A DNA stretch of 64,000 nt from Variovorax sp. J22G73. Its GTDB lineage: Bacteria > Pseudomonadota > Gammaproteobacteria > Burkholderiales > Burkholderiaceae_C. The position numbers and the translations under genes are program-made. Below, piece by piece: positions 33,419 through 42,009 of this stretch. Numbering within the stretch: position 1 is the first letter of the stretch; every line of letters starts with the position of its first letter. The notes under the pieces are model-generated. The model had not been told where the DNA came from, did no database searches, and saw only the letters and a program-made list of their open reading frames with translations. The stretch is from positions 62,001 through 126,000 of the forward strand of contig NZ_JASZYK010000009.1 of assembly GCF_030317035.1 (NCBI RefSeq), read 5' to 3'.

Positions 33419-35242
33419 ATGACAGACCCGACCCCCAGCGCGAGCGGCCCCACCCGGGCCGCCGCCCAATGGCTCGCCGACTTTTCCGCCGCGCTCGCGC
33501 GCGGCGACATCGACGCGGCCGTCTCGCTGTTCGAGCCCGACAGCTACTGGCGCGACCTTGTCGCCTTCACCTGGAACATCCGCACGCAGGAGGGCCCCGA
33601 CGCCATCCGCGCGATGCTGCAGGCCCGGCTGGCCGACACGCAGCCCACCGCCTTCGCGGTGGAAGGCGAGGCCACCGAGGCCGACGGCGTGGTCGATGCG
33701 TGGTTCACCTTCGAGACGCGCGTGGCCCGCGGACGCGGCCACCTGCGCCTGCGCGACCACGACGGAAAGCGCAAGGCCTGGACGCTGCTCACCACCATGA
33801 CCGAGCTGAAAGGCTTCGAGGAGAAGACGGGCGACAACCGCGTGAAGGGCGCGGAGCACGGCGTGCACAAGGGCCGCAAGAACTGGCTGGAGAAGCGCCG
33901 CGACGAGGAAGCCGCGCTGGGCTACACCGAGCAGCCCGAGGTGGTGGTGATCGGCGGGGGCCAGGGCGGCATCGCGCTCGGCGCGCGGCTGCGGCGGCTG
34001 GGCGTGCCGACCATCATCGTGGAGCGCAACGCGAAGGCCGGCGACTCCTGGCGCAAGCGCTACAAGTCGCTGTGCCTGCACGACCCGGTCTGGTACGACC
34101 ACCTGCCCTACATGCCGTTCCCCGACGACTGGCCGGTGTTCGCGCCCAAGGACAAGATCGGCGACTGGCTGGAGATGTACACGAAGATCATGGAGCTCAA
34201 CTACTGGAGCGCCACCAACGCGAAGAACGCCCGCTTCGACGAGGCCACGCAGCGCTGGGAAGTGACCGTGGAGCGCGAGGGCAAGACGGTGGTGCTGCGG
34301 CCTAAGCAGCTGGTGTTCGCGATGGGTGTCTCGGGCTACCCGAACGTGCCGAAGGTGGCGGGCGCGGAGAACTTCAAGGGCGACCAGCACCACTCCAGCC
34401 AGCACCCCGGGCCCGAGGCCTACGCAGGCAAGAAGTGCGTGGTGCTGGGCTCGAACAACTCGGCGCACGACATCTGCGCGGCGCTGTGGGAACACGGCGC
34501 TGACGTGACGATGGTGCAGCGCTCGTCCACGCACATCGCGCCTTCGCAATCGCTGATGGAGCTGGCGCTGGGCGGGCTGTATTCCGAGCAGGCGGTGAAG
34601 AACGGCATCGACCACCACAAGGGCGATCTGATCTTCGCGTCGGTGCCCTACAAGATCATGCACACCTTCCACATTCCGGTGTATGACGAGATGAAGAAGC
34701 GCGACGCCGACCTGTATGCGCGGCTGGAGAAGGCGGGCTTCCTGCTGGACTTCGGGGTCGACGGCTCGGGCCTGTTCATGAAGTACCTGCGGCGCGGCTC
34801 GGGCTACTACATCGATGTGGGCGCCTCCGAGCTGGTGGCCAACGGCAGCATCCACCTGAAGAGCGGCGTGAACATCGAGCGGGTGAACGAACGCTCGGTG
34901 ACGCTGACCGACGGCACCGAGCTGCCGGCCGACCTGCTGGTGTACGCCACGGGCTATGGCTCGATGAACGGCTGGCTCGCCGACCTGATCTCGCCGGAGA
35001 TCGCCGACAAGGTCGGCAAGTGCTGGGGCCTGGGCTCGAACACGCCGAAGGACCCGGGGCCGTGGGAGGGCGAGCTGCGCAACATGTGGAAGCCCACGCA
35101 GGTGGAGAACCTGTGGTTCCACGGCGGCAACCTGCACCAGTCGCGGCATTACTCGCAGTTTTTGGCGCTGCAGTTGAAGGCGCGGATGGAAGGGATCGAT
35201 ACGCCGGTGTACGAGCGGGCGCCGTCGCACCATACGCGCTGA
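33419..35242 (+). CDS. Flavin-containing monooxygenase-like oxidoreductase with N-terminal SnoaL-like domain
   Basis: A 607-residue protein. Residues 1-150 look like a nuclear-transport-factor-2/SnoaL-type domain (WLADFSAALARGDIDAAVSLF, FTFETRVARGRGHLRLRDHD). The flavoprotein part follows: FAD loop GGGQGGIALGARL near 180, the FMO-like segment FKGDQHHSSQHPG, an NADPH-binding loop GSNNSAHDIC and the ATGYGSMNGW motif near the end. It probably hydroxylates or oxygenates a carbonyl, aromatic or amine compound using NADPH and O2. Fused proteins of about 600 residues are common in soil proteobacteria but poorly characterised. The ATG at 33419 was preferred because the upstream in-frame stretch is atypical in codon use. 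It is divergent from the lipoprotein gene. Confidence 0.87.
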   Translation: MTDPTPSASGPTRAAAQWLADFSAALARGDIDAAVSLFEPDSYWRDLVAFTWNIRTQEGPDAIRAMLQARLADTQPTAFAVEGEATEADGVVDAWFTFETRVARGRGHLRLRDHDGKRKAWTLLTTMTELKGFEEKTGDNRVKGAEHGVHKGRKNWLEKRRDEEAALGYTEQPEVVVIGGGQGGIALGARLRRLGVPTIIVERNAKAGDSWRKRYKSLCLHDPVWYDHLPYMPFPDDWPVFAPKDKIGDWLEMYTKIMELNYWSATNAKNARFDEATQRWEVTVEREGKTVVLRPKQLVFAMGVSGYPNVPKVAGAENFKGDQHHSSQHPGPEAYAGKKCVVLGSNNSAHDICAALWEHGADVTMVQRSSTHIAPSQSLMELALGGLYSEQAVKNGIDHHKGDLIFASVPYKIMHTFHIPVYDEMKKRDADLYARLEKAGFLLDFGVDGSGLFMKYLRRGSGYYIDVGASELVANGSIHLKSGVNIERVNERSVTLTDGTELPADLLVYATGYGSMNGWLADLISPEIADKVGKCWGLGSNTPKDPGPWEGELRNMWKPTQVENLWFHGGNLHQSRHYSQFLALQLKARMEGIDTPVYERAPSHHTR

Positions 35243-35285
35243 CTCGCGTTGTCCCCTCTGCGGCAAGCGCGACGGGCGCGTTTGC

Positions 35286-35560
35286 CTTGTCCCCTCTCCC
35301 GCTTGCGGGAGAGGGCTAGGGTGAGGGCTGGTGCTTGAGATGAGGCGAGGCGCTTGGTTGAAGGCCGCCACCCTCACCCCCGCCCTCTCCCCAAGGGGAG
35401 AGGGAGTAACTCCCGAAGCCCGCCGACCCGTCTTGTCCCCTCTCCCGCTTGCGGGAGAGGGCTAGGGTGAGGGCAGGTGCTTCGGATGAGGCGCGGCGCT
35501 TGGTTGAAGGCCGACGCCCTCACCCCCGCCCTCTCCCCAAGGGGATAGGGAGTAACTCCC
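35286..35560. repeat. Tandem pair of GC-rich palindromic repeats (period 146 bp)
   Basis: Two copies of about 129 bp, at 35286-35414 and 35432-35560, start 146 bp apart and differ at only a few bases. Each begins CTTGTCCCCTCTCCCGCTTG and contains GGCTAGGGTGAGGGC, CGCTTGGTTGAAGGCCG and CCCTCACCCCCGCCCTCTCC, so the ends form long inverted arms. They fill the 324-bp gap between the convergent monooxygenase and Crp/Fnr genes; no other gene or signal was seen. They belong to the family found at 12650 and 24820, and could act as transcription terminators for both neighbours. Confidence 0.88.
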
Positions 35561-35566
35561 AAACCC

Positions 35567-36277
35567 TCACTCGCTGATGAACCGCCGCAGCCCTTCCAGG
35601 TCGATCACCGTGATCCCTCCGTACTCGATGCGCAGGAACCCCGCTTCCTTCAACCGGTTCAGCGCCGCATTGCACCTTTGCCGCGACACGCCCGACAGGT
35701 TCGCTATTTCTTCCTGCGACGTCTGCAGGTGCGGCTCGCTGCCCGGATGCAGCCAGGGGTGGAACAACCCCGCCAGCGCGCGCGCCACCTGGCTGTCGGC
35801 ATCGAGCAGCCGGTGCGCCGCATAGCTGCCCATGAACCAGTGCAGCCGCTCGTTGATCTGCTGCAGCAGGAAGTGATCGAAGCCGCGCTGCGTGCGGTGC
35901 AGCCACTCGAAGGTGTCCAGCGGCAGTTGCGCCACGCGGCTGGGGCGCAGCGCGATGATGTCGGCCGAGCGCGGCAGCGCGCGCAGCAACGTGCCCTCGC
36001 CGAACCAGCTGCCCACCGACAGCCCGCCCAAGGTCACCGAGCGCCCGTCGCTCGAGGTGATCGACCACTTGAGCAAGCCCTCGAGCGTGCCGTACCAGTG
36101 CGCGGGCGTGTCGCCGCGCCGGCACAGCGCGGCGCCGGCGGCCACCTCGACCTCGCGCATCTCGTCGAGCACGCGCTCGCCCGCGCTCACGTCGAGCAGC
36201 GGAAACCAGGCCGAGCCTTGCAGCAGCTGCGCGATGGTGAGGGACGCCGCCTGCGCGACGGGCTTGGCCGTGGGCAT
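35567..36277 (-). CDS. Crp/Fnr-family transcriptional regulator
   Basis: A 236-residue regulator with an N-terminal cyclic-nucleotide-binding-like beta-roll (VSAGERVLDEMREVEVAAGA, GGLSVGSWFGEGTLL) and a C-terminal winged helix with TSQEEIANLSGVSRQRCNAALNRLKE as recognition region. The four Fnr cysteines are absent, so it is not an oxygen sensor of that type. The phosphate-cassette residues of Crp (RSA/E pattern) are not clear, so the effector is unknown. It lies 16 bp after the DUF1090 gene on the same strand and may share its transcript. The tandem repeat lies immediately downstream. Confidence 0.9.
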   Translation of the reverse strand: MPTAKPVAQAASLTIAQLLQGSAWFPLLDVSAGERVLDEMREVEVAAGAALCRRGDTPAHWYGTLEGLLKWSITSSDGRSVTLGGLSVGSWFGEGTLLRALPRSADIIALRPSRVAQLPLDTFEWLHRTQRGFDHFLLQQINERLHWFMGSYAAHRLLDADSQVARALAGLFHPWLHPGSEPHLQTSQEEIANLSGVSRQRCNAALNRLKEAGFLRIEYGGITVIDLEGLRRFISE

Positions 36278-36293
36278 AGATGCGGCGTAGTGC

Positions 36294-36692
36294 TTACCGC
36301 GCGCCCTTGAGCTGCTGCAGCTCGGCCTGCGCGTCGCGCAGCTTGCCTTCGCGATCGGCGATCTTGTCGGCGCGGCCCTTGCGTTGGGCTTCGCGCAGGT
36401 CGCGCTCGCGCTCGGCCACCTTGCGCTCCTGCGCCTTGACGCGGCGCTGGTGCTCGGCCGCCAGCCTGGCGTCGCTGCAGGTGCGGCGCACTTCGCCCAA
36501 CGCTTTTTCCAGCCCGCGCACGCGTTGCTTCTGGCCCTTGGCCTTGGCCTCCTCGATGTCGTGGCCGATGGCCTCGCGCTTGGCTTCGCAGGTGGCGCCG
36601 CCTGCGCCGGCTGCGATGGCGGCAGGTTGCGCGACGGTCCAGGTCGAGGCGAATGCAGCCGCGGCGGCCAGCACGATGGGCAGTAGTTTCAT
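36294..36692 (-). CDS. DUF1090 (YqjC-like) periplasmic coiled-coil protein
   Basis: A 132-residue exported protein. The signal peptide runs through STWTVAQ. The DUF1090 pattern follows: one Cys in GATCEAKREAIGHDIEEAK, LEKALGEVRRTC with the second Cys, then a long charged helix from about residue 80 (VKAQERKVAERERDL, IADREGKLRDAQAELQQL) that should form a coiled coil. The pair of cysteines probably makes a disulfide. AAGGAG lies 6 bp before the ATG. Relatives in enterobacteria are stress-associated but of unknown function. It precedes the Crp/Fnr gene with a 16-bp gap. Confidence 0.85.
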   Translation of the reverse strand: MKLLPIVLAAAAAFASTWTVAQPAAIAAGAGGATCEAKREAIGHDIEEAKAKGQKQRVRGLEKALGEVRRTCSDARLAAEHQRRVKAQERKVAERERDLREAQRKGRADKIADREGKLRDAQAELQQLKGAR

Positions 36693-36845
36693 GAAAGCTC
36701 CTTGTGTTGCGCAACGGCGCACGGGCGACTTTAGCTTCTGCCGCAGCGTAAACCCTGCCCCCAAATGTCGTCGCGATGACTGAGTGCAAACGCGCCCCCA
36801 AAAATAATGGCGCGCCCCCATGAAAGACACCAGGAGTCCCCGAGC

Positions 36846-37766
36846 ATGTCGAAGCGCAAAGTGATCGTGACCATCGCCCCCACCGGCGGCATGGCGCACA
36901 AGTCGCAGAACCCCCACCTCCCCACCCAGCCCGCCGAGATCGCCGCCGACGTGCTGCGCTGCTGGAACGCCGGCGCCAGCGTGGTGGCCATCCACGCGCG
37001 TCGCCCCGACGACGGCGCCACCTGCAACGCCGAGGTGTACCGCGACATCAACAGCCGCATTCGCGCGCTGGGCAGCGACATCGTGCTGAACAACTCCACC
37101 GGCGGCGGCGTGCACGGCGACATGGTCAAGCCGCTGGCCGGCGACCGCTGGGAAATTGCCTGGGAAGAGCGCATCAAGGGCATGGACGCCGGCGCCGAGA
37201 TGTGCACGCTGGACGCCACCACGCTCAACCTGAGCTTCGAGGGCAAGCAGATCCTGATGGACACGCCCATCACCCGCGGGCGCGAGCTGGCCGCGGGCAT
37301 GAAGGCGCGCGGCATCAAGCCCGAGTGGGAGGTGTTCAGCCCCACCCACATCCTGCAGGACACGACCACGCTGATCGAGGAGGGCCACGACGACGAGCCC
37401 TACTTCATCAACCTGGTGATGAACGTGCACCGCAACTTCCAGAACGCGATGCCGTACTCGCCGCGCAACCTGCAGATGATGGTCGACACGCTGCCCAAGG
37501 GCGCCATCTTCGGCGTGAGCGGCATCGGCATGTCGCAGCTGGAGGCCAACGTGGCGGCGCTGCTGCTGGGCGGCCATGCGCGCGTGGGGCTGGAAGACAA
37601 CCTGTACTTCCGCCACGGCGAGCTGGCCACCAACGTGCAGCTCACCGAGCGCATCGTGCGCGTGATTCGCGAGCTGGACATGGAAGTGGCCACGCCGGCC
37701 GAGGCGCGCCAGATCATGGGCCTGCCGCGCACCAGCGGCCCGCGGCCCGAGTTCGCGCTGGGCTGA
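36846..37766 (+). CDS. BKACE-family beta-keto-acid cleavage enzyme with altered metal motif
   Basis: A 306-residue TIM-barrel protein of the beta-keto acid cleavage family, which joins acetyl-CoA to a beta-keto acid and releases acetoacetate plus a new acyl-CoA. It shows TIAPTGGMAHKSQNPHLP, the core LNNSTGGG, EVFSPTHI and a terminal VGLEDNLYF with the metal-binding Glu. The usual HxHxR zinc motif reads AIHARRPDDG: the second His (H50) and Arg are present, but the first His is Ala48. This may mark a subgroup with a different metal site. ATG 36846 is preferred over an in-frame ATG 39 bp upstream. It leads a cluster with a binding protein and a carnitine-dehydrogenase-like enzyme. Confidence 0.88.
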   Translation: MSKRKVIVTIAPTGGMAHKSQNPHLPTQPAEIAADVLRCWNAGASVVAIHARRPDDGATCNAEVYRDINSRIRALGSDIVLNNSTGGGVHGDMVKPLAGDRWEIAWEERIKGMDAGAEMCTLDATTLNLSFEGKQILMDTPITRGRELAAGMKARGIKPEWEVFSPTHILQDTTTLIEEGHDDEPYFINLVMNVHRNFQNAMPYSPRNLQMMVDTLPKGAIFGVSGIGMSQLEANVAALLLGGHARVGLEDNLYFRHGELATNVQLTERIVRVIRELDMEVATPAEARQIMGLPRTSGPRPEFALG

Positions 37767-37836
37767 AGAAGCGCGAGCACGGCGCAAAAAAAGAAAACGA
37801 CGAAGACAACGCACACAACGAACAGAGACAAGCCAC

Positions 37837-39051
37837 ATGAACATTTCCCGCACCGCACTGGCCCTGGCGCTGGGCGCCGCTTTCACGGCCAGCGCGCCGG
37901 GCGCCTTCGCCCAGGTGTCCGACGACACGATCCGCATCGGCTTCATCAGCGACATGTCGGGCCTGTACCGCGACTACGACGGCCCGGCCGGCGCCGAGGC
38001 CATCCGCATGGCCATCGCGGACATGGGCGGCGCCATCGACGGCAAGAAGATCGAGCTGGTCACGACCGACCACCAGAACAAGCCCGACATCGCCGCGGCC
38101 AAGGCGCGCGAGTGGTTCGACGTGCAGAAGGTCGACATGCTGATCGGCGGCGTGAACTCGGGCGCGGCCATTGCCATGGCGGGCGTGGCGGCGGACAAGA
38201 AAAAGCCGTACTTCGTGGTGGGCTCGGGCGCATCGAGCCTCACCAACGAATACTGCTCGCCCTACACGGTGCACTACGCCTACGACACGGTGGCCATGGC
38301 GCGCGGCACGGCCAGCGCGGTGGTCAAGGCCGGCGGCAAGAGCTGGTACTTCGTGGCGGCCGACTACGCCTTTGGCGCGGCGCTGCAGAACGACGCCACC
38401 AAGACCGTGCAGGCCAGCGGCGGCACGGTGGCCGGCTCGGTGAAGCACCCGCTGGGCGCGAGCGATTTCTCGTCGTTCATGCTGCAGGCGCAAAGCTCGA
38501 AGGCGCAGGTGCTGGCGCTGGCCAACGCGGGCGGCGACACGGTGAACGCCATCAAGTCGGCGGCGGAGTTCGGCATCAGCAAGAACATGAAGCTGGCCGG
38601 CATGATCATCACCATCAACGACGTGCACGCGCTGGGCCTGAAGAGCGCGCAGGGCATGTACCTGACCGACAGCTGGTACTGGAACCAGAGCCCCGAGTCG
38701 CGCGAGTGGGCGCGACGCTTCTTCGACAAGCACAAGCGCATGCCCTCCTCCTTCCACGCCGGCGACTACTCAGCCGCGCTGCAGTACCTGCAGGCCGTGA
38801 AGGCCGCGGGCAGCGACGACGCCGACAAGGTGATGGCGCAACTGCGCAAGACCAGGTTCAATGACATGTTCGTCAAGGGCGGCTGGCTGCGCGACGACGG
38901 ACTGATGGTGCACGACATGCACCTGATGCAGGTGAAGACCCCGGCCGAGTCGAAGGAGCCGTGGGACTACTACAAGGTGGTCGAGCCGATCCGCGGCGAG
39001 GCCGCATGGACGACGAAGGCGGAGAGCCGCTGCGCGCGGTGGAAATCATGA
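37837..39051 (+). CDS. Orphan branched-chain-type ABC binding protein
   Basis: A 404-residue periplasmic binding protein of the LivK type with a signal peptide ending SAPGAFA. The mature part begins VSDDTIRIGFISDMSGLYRDYDGPAG and includes VDMLIGGVNSGAAIAMAG. No permease or ATPase gene accompanies it here, so it must borrow a channel, for example the LivHMGF set at 23-26 kb, or one elsewhere. The 70-bp leader before its ATG is A-rich and has no clear Shine-Dalgarno sequence, unlike its neighbours. Its stop overlaps the dehydrogenase start (ATGA), so binding protein and enzyme should act on related compounds. Confidence 0.88.
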   Translation: MNISRTALALALGAAFTASAPGAFAQVSDDTIRIGFISDMSGLYRDYDGPAGAEAIRMAIADMGGAIDGKKIELVTTDHQNKPDIAAAKAREWFDVQKVDMLIGGVNSGAAIAMAGVAADKKKPYFVVGSGASSLTNEYCSPYTVHYAYDTVAMARGTASAVVKAGGKSWYFVAADYAFGAALQNDATKTVQASGGTVAGSVKHPLGASDFSSFMLQAQSSKAQVLALANAGGDTVNAIKSAAEFGISKNMKLAGMIITINDVHALGLKSAQGMYLTDSWYWNQSPESREWARRFFDKHKRMPSSFHAGDYSAALQYLQAVKAAGSDDADKVMAQLRKTRFNDMFVKGGWLRDDGLMVHDMHLMQVKTPAESKEPWDYYKVVEPIRGEAAWTTKAESRCARWKS

Positions 39052-40031
39052 ACAGCAATGGCACGAGCAGCAATGGCATGAGCAGCAATGGAGGCAACGC
39101 GGTGAGGCGCGTGGCGGTGGTCGGCACCGGCGTGATCGGCGCGAGCTGGGCCGCGTACTTCCTGGCGCACGGCCTGGACGTGAACGCGACCGACCCCTCG
39201 CCCGGCGCCGAAGAACGCCTGCGCGCGGCGGTGGCGCAGCACTGGCCGACGCTGCAGCGCTTCGGCCTGGCCGAAGGCGCGTCGGTCGACCGCCTGCGCT
39301 TTCACGACAGCCTGGAAGACGCGGTGTCGGTGGCCGACTTCGTGCAAGAGAACGGCCCCGAGCGCATGGACTTCAAGGTCGACCTGTTCCGCCGCATGGA
39401 CGCGGCGGCGCCGCCCGACACCCTCCTCGCGTCGAGCTCGTCGGGCCTGGCCATCAGCGGCGTGCAGTCGGGCTGCGCGCACCCGCAGCGCGTGGTGCTG
39501 GGGCATCCGTTCAATCCGCCGCACCTCATTCCGCTGGTGGAAGTGATCGGCGGCGCGCAGACCTCGGCCGACGCCATCGAACGCACCATGGCGTTCTACG
39601 CGGCCATCGGCAAGCGCCCGATCCACGTGAAGCGCGAAGTCAAGGGCCACATTGCGAACCGGCTGCAGGCGGCGCTGTGGCGCGAGGCCTTCCACCTGGT
39701 GAACGAAGGCGTGGCGAGCGTGGCCGACATCGACTCCGCCATCGCGCACGGCCCCGGCCTGCGCTGGGCGGTGATGGGACCGTTCATGAACCTGCACCTG
39801 TCGGGTGGCGCGGGCGGCATCGAGCACGTGCTCGCGCACCTGGGCGGGCCGATCGAGGACTGGTGGAAGGACCTGGGCGCGCCGTCGATGACGGCCGAAC
39901 TCAAGCAGAAGGTGGTGGAAGGCGTGTCGGAAGAACTCGGCCAGCGCCGGACCGCGGACCTGGAATCCGCGCGCGACACCCTGCTGTTAAACCTGATTCG
40001 CGCGAAGGCAGACAGCGGCAAGCTCGACTAG
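39048..40031 (+). CDS. 3-Hydroxyacyl-CoA / L-carnitine dehydrogenase-like enzyme
   Basis: A 327-residue NAD-dependent dehydrogenase of the 3-hydroxyacyl-CoA family. After a 15-residue repeat-built N-terminus it shows the NAD loop VAVVGTGVIGASWAAYF, the catalytic region VLGHPFNPPHLIPLVEV with the active His, and KGHIANRLQAALWREAF. Single-domain proteins with GHPFNP are typical of L-carnitine, gulonate or 3-hydroxybutyrate-type oxidation rather than beta-oxidation. Next to a BKACE enzyme this suggests oxidation of a 3-hydroxy acid to the beta-keto acid that BKACE then cleaves, as in carnitine degradation. The start may be ATG 39048 or ATG 39078, because NSNGTSSNGMSSNGG is a low-complexity leader. 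Confidence 0.87.
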   Translation: MNSNGTSSNGMSSNGGNAVRRVAVVGTGVIGASWAAYFLAHGLDVNATDPSPGAEERLRAAVAQHWPTLQRFGLAEGASVDRLRFHDSLEDAVSVADFVQENGPERMDFKVDLFRRMDAAAPPDTLLASSSSGLAISGVQSGCAHPQRVVLGHPFNPPHLIPLVEVIGGAQTSADAIERTMAFYAAIGKRPIHVKREVKGHIANRLQAALWREAFHLVNEGVASVADIDSAIAHGPGLRWAVMGPFMNLHLSGGAGGIEHVLAHLGGPIEDWWKDLGAPSMTAELKQKVVEGVSEELGQRRTADLESARDTLLLNLIRAKADSGKLD

Positions 40032-40168
40032 ATGCGTGTTGTCGCGCGCCGGGTGCCGTGTTCAGGGCGCGATCGCGGCGTCGGGTGATCGCGGTTCACC
40101 AGCAGCATGCCCAGGTGAACGGCGCCAAGAGCACCAGCGCCAAAAAAGGCAAAACCCGGAACACCGAA

Positions 40169-41977
40169 ATGACCGACTTCCTCCACGACGAAACCCTGGT
40201 CGCCCCGCCCCGCACGGTGCGCATCGACTTCGACGACGGCTCCTTCGCATTGCGCTCGACGCAAACGCTGAAGCCCTACGCGCGCTGCATCGGCGAATGG
40301 ATCGAACGCTGGGCGCGGGAAACACCCGACGCACTGGCCTTCGCGGAGCGCGACGAAACCGGCGAAGGCTGGCGCAAGCTCGACTACCGCGCGCTGCGCC
40401 AGGCGGTGGGCGCGGTCGCGCAGGCACTGCTCGACATGGCGCTGCCGGCGGGCCGCCCGATCGTCATCCTCTCGGACAACGCCATAGACCACGCCGTGCT
40501 GATGCTCGCGGCCATGCACATCGGGCGCACCGCGTGCTCGCTGTCCAGCGCCTATTCGCGCATGGCCAAGGACCCGTCGCGGCTGCACGGCATGCTGCAG
40601 GCGCTGAAGCCGGGGCTCGTCTACGCGTCCGATGCCAAGGTGTACGGCGGCTCGCTCGCGGGCTGCGGCGTGGAGGCCGTCACGGTGTTCAGCCGCAACG
40701 CCGATGCGCATCCGGGGGCATTGGCTTTCGGGCAGCTGCTCGCGGCCGAGGAAACGCCGGCGGTGATGCAAGCCTTTGCGCAGGTGCTGCCCGACACGCA
40801 CGCCAAGTACCTGCTGACCTCCGGCTCCACCGGCAAGCCCAAGGTGGTCATCAACACGCACCGCATGCTGTGCGCCAACCAGCAGATGATGGCGCAGACC
40901 TGGCGCTTCCTGTCGCAGGAAAAACCGGTGCTGGTCGACTGGCTCCCGTGGAGCCACACCTTCGGCGCCAACCACAACCTGCACATGGTGCTGTGCCACG
41001 GCGGCGCGCTCTACATCGACGAGGGCCGGCCCGCGCCGGGCCTGATCGAGAAGACGGTGCGCAACCTGCGCGAGGTGAAGCCCACGCTGCTGTTCAACGT
41101 GCCGCGCGGCTTCGACATGCTGCTGCCCTTCCTGGAGGCCGACGACGCGCTGGCCACCGAGGTGTTCTCGCGGCTGCGGCTGGCCTTCTACGCGGCGGCG
41201 GCGCTGGCGCCCTCCACGTGGCAGCGGCTGGAGGCGGTGGCGCGGCGCGTGCGCCCCATGCGACCGCTGTGGCTCACCACCTCGTGGGGCGCCACCGAGA
41301 CATCGCCTGCCATCACCTCCGCGCACTGGAAGCTCGACGGCGCCGGCTGCATCGGCGCGCCGCTGCCCGGGCTGGAGCTGAAGTTCGTGCCCAACGGCGA
41401 GAAGCTGGAAATGCGGGTGAAGGGCGTCTCGGTGTTCCCGGGCTACCGGGACGCCCCGCGCGAAACCGCCGAGGCCTTCGACGAAGAGGGCTACTACCGC
41501 ATCGGCGACGCCGGCTTCCTGGCGAACCCGGGCGAGCCCGCGCACGGCGTGATCTTCAACGGCCGCGTGGCGGAAGACTTCAAGCTCTCCACCGGCACCT
41601 GGGTGTCGGTGGGCACGCTGCGCGTGAAGCTGGTGTCGCTGCTCGCCCCGCACGTGCAGGACGTGGTGCTCACCGGCCACGACCGCGACGAGATCGGCAT
41701 GCTGGTGTTCGCCAGCCCGCAGGCGGCGGCGCTGTCGCCCGAGGCGCTGGGCGAGCGCATCGCCGGCGTGCTGCGCGCGCTGCGCGACGAGGGCGCGGGC
41801 TCTTCGCAGTGCCCGGCCTGCGCGCTGGTGCTGGCCGAGCCGCCGAACCTCGACGCGGGCGAGATCACCGACAAGGGCTACATCAACCAGCGCGCGGTGC
41901 TCACGCGGCGCGCGGCCGAGGTGGCGCGGCTGCACGCGCGCACGCCGGGCGATGCGCAGGTGGTGCGCCTGAACTGA
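40169..41977 (+). CDS. Feruloyl-CoA-synthase-like acyl-CoA ligase
   Basis: A 602-residue adenylate-forming ligase closest in pattern to feruloyl-CoA synthases. It has LTSGSTGKPKVVINTHRM as P-loop, the conserved WLPWSHTFGANHN, TTSWGATETSPA and the C-terminal GEITDKGYINQRAVL, where Lys falls in the place seen in this subfamily. The usual GRxKD adenylation motif reads NGRVAEDFKLSTG, also typical. It would activate a substituted cinnamic or phenylpropanoid acid with ATP and CoA. A 137-bp gap separates it from the dehydrogenase and a crotonase follows 32 bp later. The 5' leader is A-rich and lacks a strong ribosome-binding site. Confidence 0.87.
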   Translation: MTDFLHDETLVAPPRTVRIDFDDGSFALRSTQTLKPYARCIGEWIERWARETPDALAFAERDETGEGWRKLDYRALRQAVGAVAQALLDMALPAGRPIVILSDNAIDHAVLMLAAMHIGRTACSLSSAYSRMAKDPSRLHGMLQALKPGLVYASDAKVYGGSLAGCGVEAVTVFSRNADAHPGALAFGQLLAAEETPAVMQAFAQVLPDTHAKYLLTSGSTGKPKVVINTHRMLCANQQMMAQTWRFLSQEKPVLVDWLPWSHTFGANHNLHMVLCHGGALYIDEGRPAPGLIEKTVRNLREVKPTLLFNVPRGFDMLLPFLEADDALATEVFSRLRLAFYAAAALAPSTWQRLEAVARRVRPMRPLWLTTSWGATETSPAITSAHWKLDGAGCIGAPLPGLELKFVPNGEKLEMRVKGVSVFPGYRDAPRETAEAFDEEGYYRIGDAGFLANPGEPAHGVIFNGRVAEDFKLSTGTWVSVGTLRVKLVSLLAPHVQDVVLTGHDRDEIGMLVFASPQAAALSPEALGERIAGVLRALRDEGAGSSQCPACALVLAEPPNLDAGEITDKGYINQRAVLTRRAAEVARLHARTPGDAQVVRLN

Positions 41978-42009
41978 TCCAGCGACCTGGAAACCAGCAA
42001 CCCGGAGCC

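Noticed and set aside
35286..35560. Possible CRISPR-like array
   Set aside because: Only two long copies of a palindromic element, no short regular repeats with unique spacers, and no cas genes.
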